From the NCBI GenBank assembly GCA_016714225.1, contig JADJNS010000004.1, forward strand, positions 669,768 to 733,767: a stretch of 64,000 bases of DNA, given 5' to 3'. This DNA is from Archangiaceae bacterium (GTDB lineage Bacteria; Myxococcota; Myxococcia; Myxococcales; Myxococcaceae). Numbering within the stretch: the stretch's first letter is position 1; each line of letters opens with the position of its first letter. Under the pieces are notes generated by a model. It ran no database searches. It saw only the letters and a program-made list of their open reading frames with translations, and was not told where the DNA came from. Shown piece after piece: positions 62,649-64,000 of the stretch. The position numbers and the translations under genes were made by a program.

Positions 62649-64000
62649 TCGTGGGCTGCGAGCTTTCGGATCAGCGCCAGCACCTCTTCGGCGCTGGGCA
62701 CCCGGTAGGGCGGGCGGGTCTGTTTCGGCGGCGCCGAGAGCGCCTGGCCCTTGAGCGGAAAGTCGTCGTACTTGCCGCTGCCGTCGCCGTCGATCAGCAC
62801 CGCGTTGGTGTACGAGAACGGCCGCTGCTGCGGGGTGGTGCACGCGCCCGCGGCGGTGCACGTCACCCCGTCGATCACCAGGGGGAAGAGCGGCATCGCC
62901 GCGCTGCTGCCGCGCACGAACGCCACGTACCAGGTGTCGCCGGTCGGGCTGACGGCGAACTTCTCGGTGACGTGTATGCGCCGCACGTTCAGCCCGTTCT
63001 GCATCGGCACCGCCTCGACCGGCAGGCTGCTCAGGTCGAGCGTGCGGGTCTGCAGCACCCGCGCCGGGGGCCAGTCGGCGTTCTCGACCCCGTTCACTGC
63101 CTCGCGCCCGCTGGCGTGGGTGTAGAGCTCGAGCGTGTCGAAGCTCATCCACTCGGGGGCCTGCACGTCGACCGTCAGCTCGACCTTCTCACCACCCCCG
63201 GGGCTCACCGAGAGCGTGTCGCCCACGTCGACCGGGTCGCCCACCGCCATGCCGCCCGGGTCGAGCTTGCGCGCGGTCAGGCGAATGAACGGCCCGTTGC
63301 CACCCACCACGTGCCGCGCGCGCACCGCGTCGGCCAGCCCCGTCGCGCTGAAGGTGTCGAGCTTCACCCAGGTGCGCCCGTAGCCGCCGGTCTCGCGGTT
63401 CACCGCGTGCGTGTCCGAGCCCGAGGTGGCGGCCTTGAGCTTGCCGCGCGAGAGATATGTCATCCAATCGTTGAGCAGGGCGTACGAGGGCTGCGCGCCG
63501 TTCTGCACCTCGAAGGCCTCGAAGTCTTCGCTCATTAGCCGGGTGTTGTTCGGGGTCGCCGCCGGGTTGGCCGCCATGCGGAACAGCGCCGGGTCGGCGT
63601 GGGTTGCGCCGGTGCCGGTGTCGGCTTTCAGCTGGGTCAGCGAGCCCAGCGTGCCGCGCGCGTGGTTCAGCTGCAGCACCGCCGCGGGGTACTGGGTGCG
63701 CAGGCCGGCGTAGAGCTGATCGAGCCGCAGGGTGGGGCCGTCGCCGCCGGCCCAGTCGAACGCGCCGCCGTTGGGCGAGTCGGTACGGGTCACCGGGTAC
63801 ACCTGCTGGTGCCCGTAGTCGAACGGCGACACCTCGCAGCCGCTCAGCGTCGACAGCTGCGCGTCGAGGCCGAGCCCGTGCACCCAGGGCGCATCGTCGG
63901 TCACCACGTCGTGGTCCGTCGCCACCAGCACGTCGACGCCCTCGGCCGCCGTAGCCTGCACCCGCAGCCGCGCCGGCACCGAGCTGTCGGCGCTGTTCAC
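62645..64000 (-). CDS. PHP-domain-containing protein (5' end outside the window)
   Basis: At least 451 residues are visible. The beginning (SSVPARLRVQATAAEGVDVL, then VATDHDVVTD) is the second part of a PHP metal-hydrolase domain. The metal-binding HxH strand that should precede it lies beyond the edge. SGCEVSPFDYGHQQVYPV, QLNHARGTLGSL and TSGSDTHAVNRETGGYGRT carry further metal-ligand histidines and aspartates. The C-terminal half (~250-430) is beta-rich with C-TAAGAC-T cysteines. Such proteins are often secreted phosphoesterases. It is coupled to the small Cys-rich gene by a GTGA overlap. Confidence 0.75.
   Translation of the reverse strand: MNSADSSVPARLRVQATAAEGVDVLVATDHDVVTDDAPWVHGLGLDAQLSTLSGCEVSPFDYGHQQVYPVTRTDSPNGGAFDWAGGDGPTLRLDQLYAGLRTQYPAAVLQLNHARGTLGSLTQLKADTGTGATHADPALFRMAANPAATPNNTRLMSEDFEAFEVQNGAQPSYALLNDWMTYLSRGKLKAATSGSDTHAVNRETGGYGRTWVKLDTFSATGLADAVRARHVVGGNGPFIRLTARKLDPGGMAVGDPVDVGDTLSVSPGGGEKVELTVDVQAPEWMSFDTLELYTHASGREAVNGVENADWPPARVLQTRTLDLSSLPVEAVPMQNGLNVRRIHVTEKFAVSPTGDTWYVAFVRGSSAAMPLFPLVIDGVTCTAAGACTTPQQRPFSYTNAVLIDGDGSGKYDDFPLKGQALSAPPKQTRPPYRVPSAEEVLALIRKLAAHE

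Overview
The window looks like chromosomal DNA from a member of the Myxococcota, probably order Myxococcales. The reasons are very high GC with strongly biased third codon positions, many secreted lipoproteins (about ten), a tandem Ser/Thr kinase protein with PilZ domains, an FHA-domain membrane protein, PEGA-like, MopE-like and AgmX/PglI-type proteins, and a pair of small ribbon-helix-helix proteins of a type I associate with myxobacteria. This placement is inference from gene content. I see no rRNA or tRNA gene, CRISPR array, insertion sequence or phage module.

Layout. 1-3050 (minus) is an ISC iron-sulfur cluster operon iscS-iscU-iscA-hscB-hscA, with hscA running off the left edge and a palindrome/promoter just upstream of iscS. 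3.2-6.6 kb holds a band-7/SPFH protein and a convergent FHA-Yip1-like membrane protein. 6.6-10.6 kb (plus) is a thiol-redox cluster: a DsbD-like protein, an NTF2-like protein, a propeller lipoprotein, a TlpA-like lipoprotein and a small HExxH protein. 10.7-15.5 kb (minus) is plsB, a PEGA-like protein and a MopE-like lipoprotein. 15.6-20.7 kb has a PAP2 phosphatase, a PilZ-PilZ-pseudokinase-kinase protein and a ChaN-like protein. 20.7-25.9 kb has a TonB-dependent receptor, a lipoprotein made only of a 5'-nucleotidase C-terminal domain, and a propeller lipoprotein. 26.0-28.9 kb has the small ribbon-helix-helix pair with its own promoter and terminator, an ASH/PKD-type lipoprotein, and a gene-free, highly structured interval that may encode a small RNA.

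28.9-38.2 kb is housekeeping: tilS, ftsH, a damaged GNAT gene, folP, glmM, an alpha/beta hydrolase, pdxJ, nnrE-nnrD and tsaE. 38.2-42.7 kb (minus) has an epoxide-hydrolase-like protein, a class II glutamine amidotransferase, and hutU-hutI of histidine degradation. 42.7-49.3 kb has small envelope proteins, a polytopic glycosyltransferase-like protein, a Mrp/ApbC iron-sulfur carrier, an outer-membrane beta-barrel and a TPR lipoprotein. 49.3-60.7 kb has fatty acid beta-oxidation genes (3-hydroxyacyl-CoA dehydrogenase, crotonase, two acyl-CoA dehydrogenases) interspersed with a phytochelatin-synthase-like protein, a six-hairpin-glycosidase-like protein, an AgmX/PglI-type protein and lipoproteins. 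60.7-64 kb has a DUF6010-like membrane protein, a GlxA/AraC-type regulator, a small Cys-rich membrane protein and a PHP-domain protein cut by the right edge.

Themes. Genes are tightly packed, and many start on GTG, TTG or even CTG inside a four-base overlap with the previous stop, suggesting widespread translational coupling. Five genes (dsbD-like, tilS, GNAT, nnrE-nnrD, one acyl-CoA dehydrogenase) carry indels, mostly at G runs. Because tilS is normally essential, consensus errors are the simplest explanation for the single-base cases. The most unusual items are the PilZ-PilZ-pseudokinase-kinase protein, the phytochelatin-synthase-like enzyme, a three-copy intergenic element that always lies just after a stop codon, the structured interval at 28.6-28.86 kb, and the ChaN / TonB receptor / 5'-nucleotidase-C lipoprotein locus.
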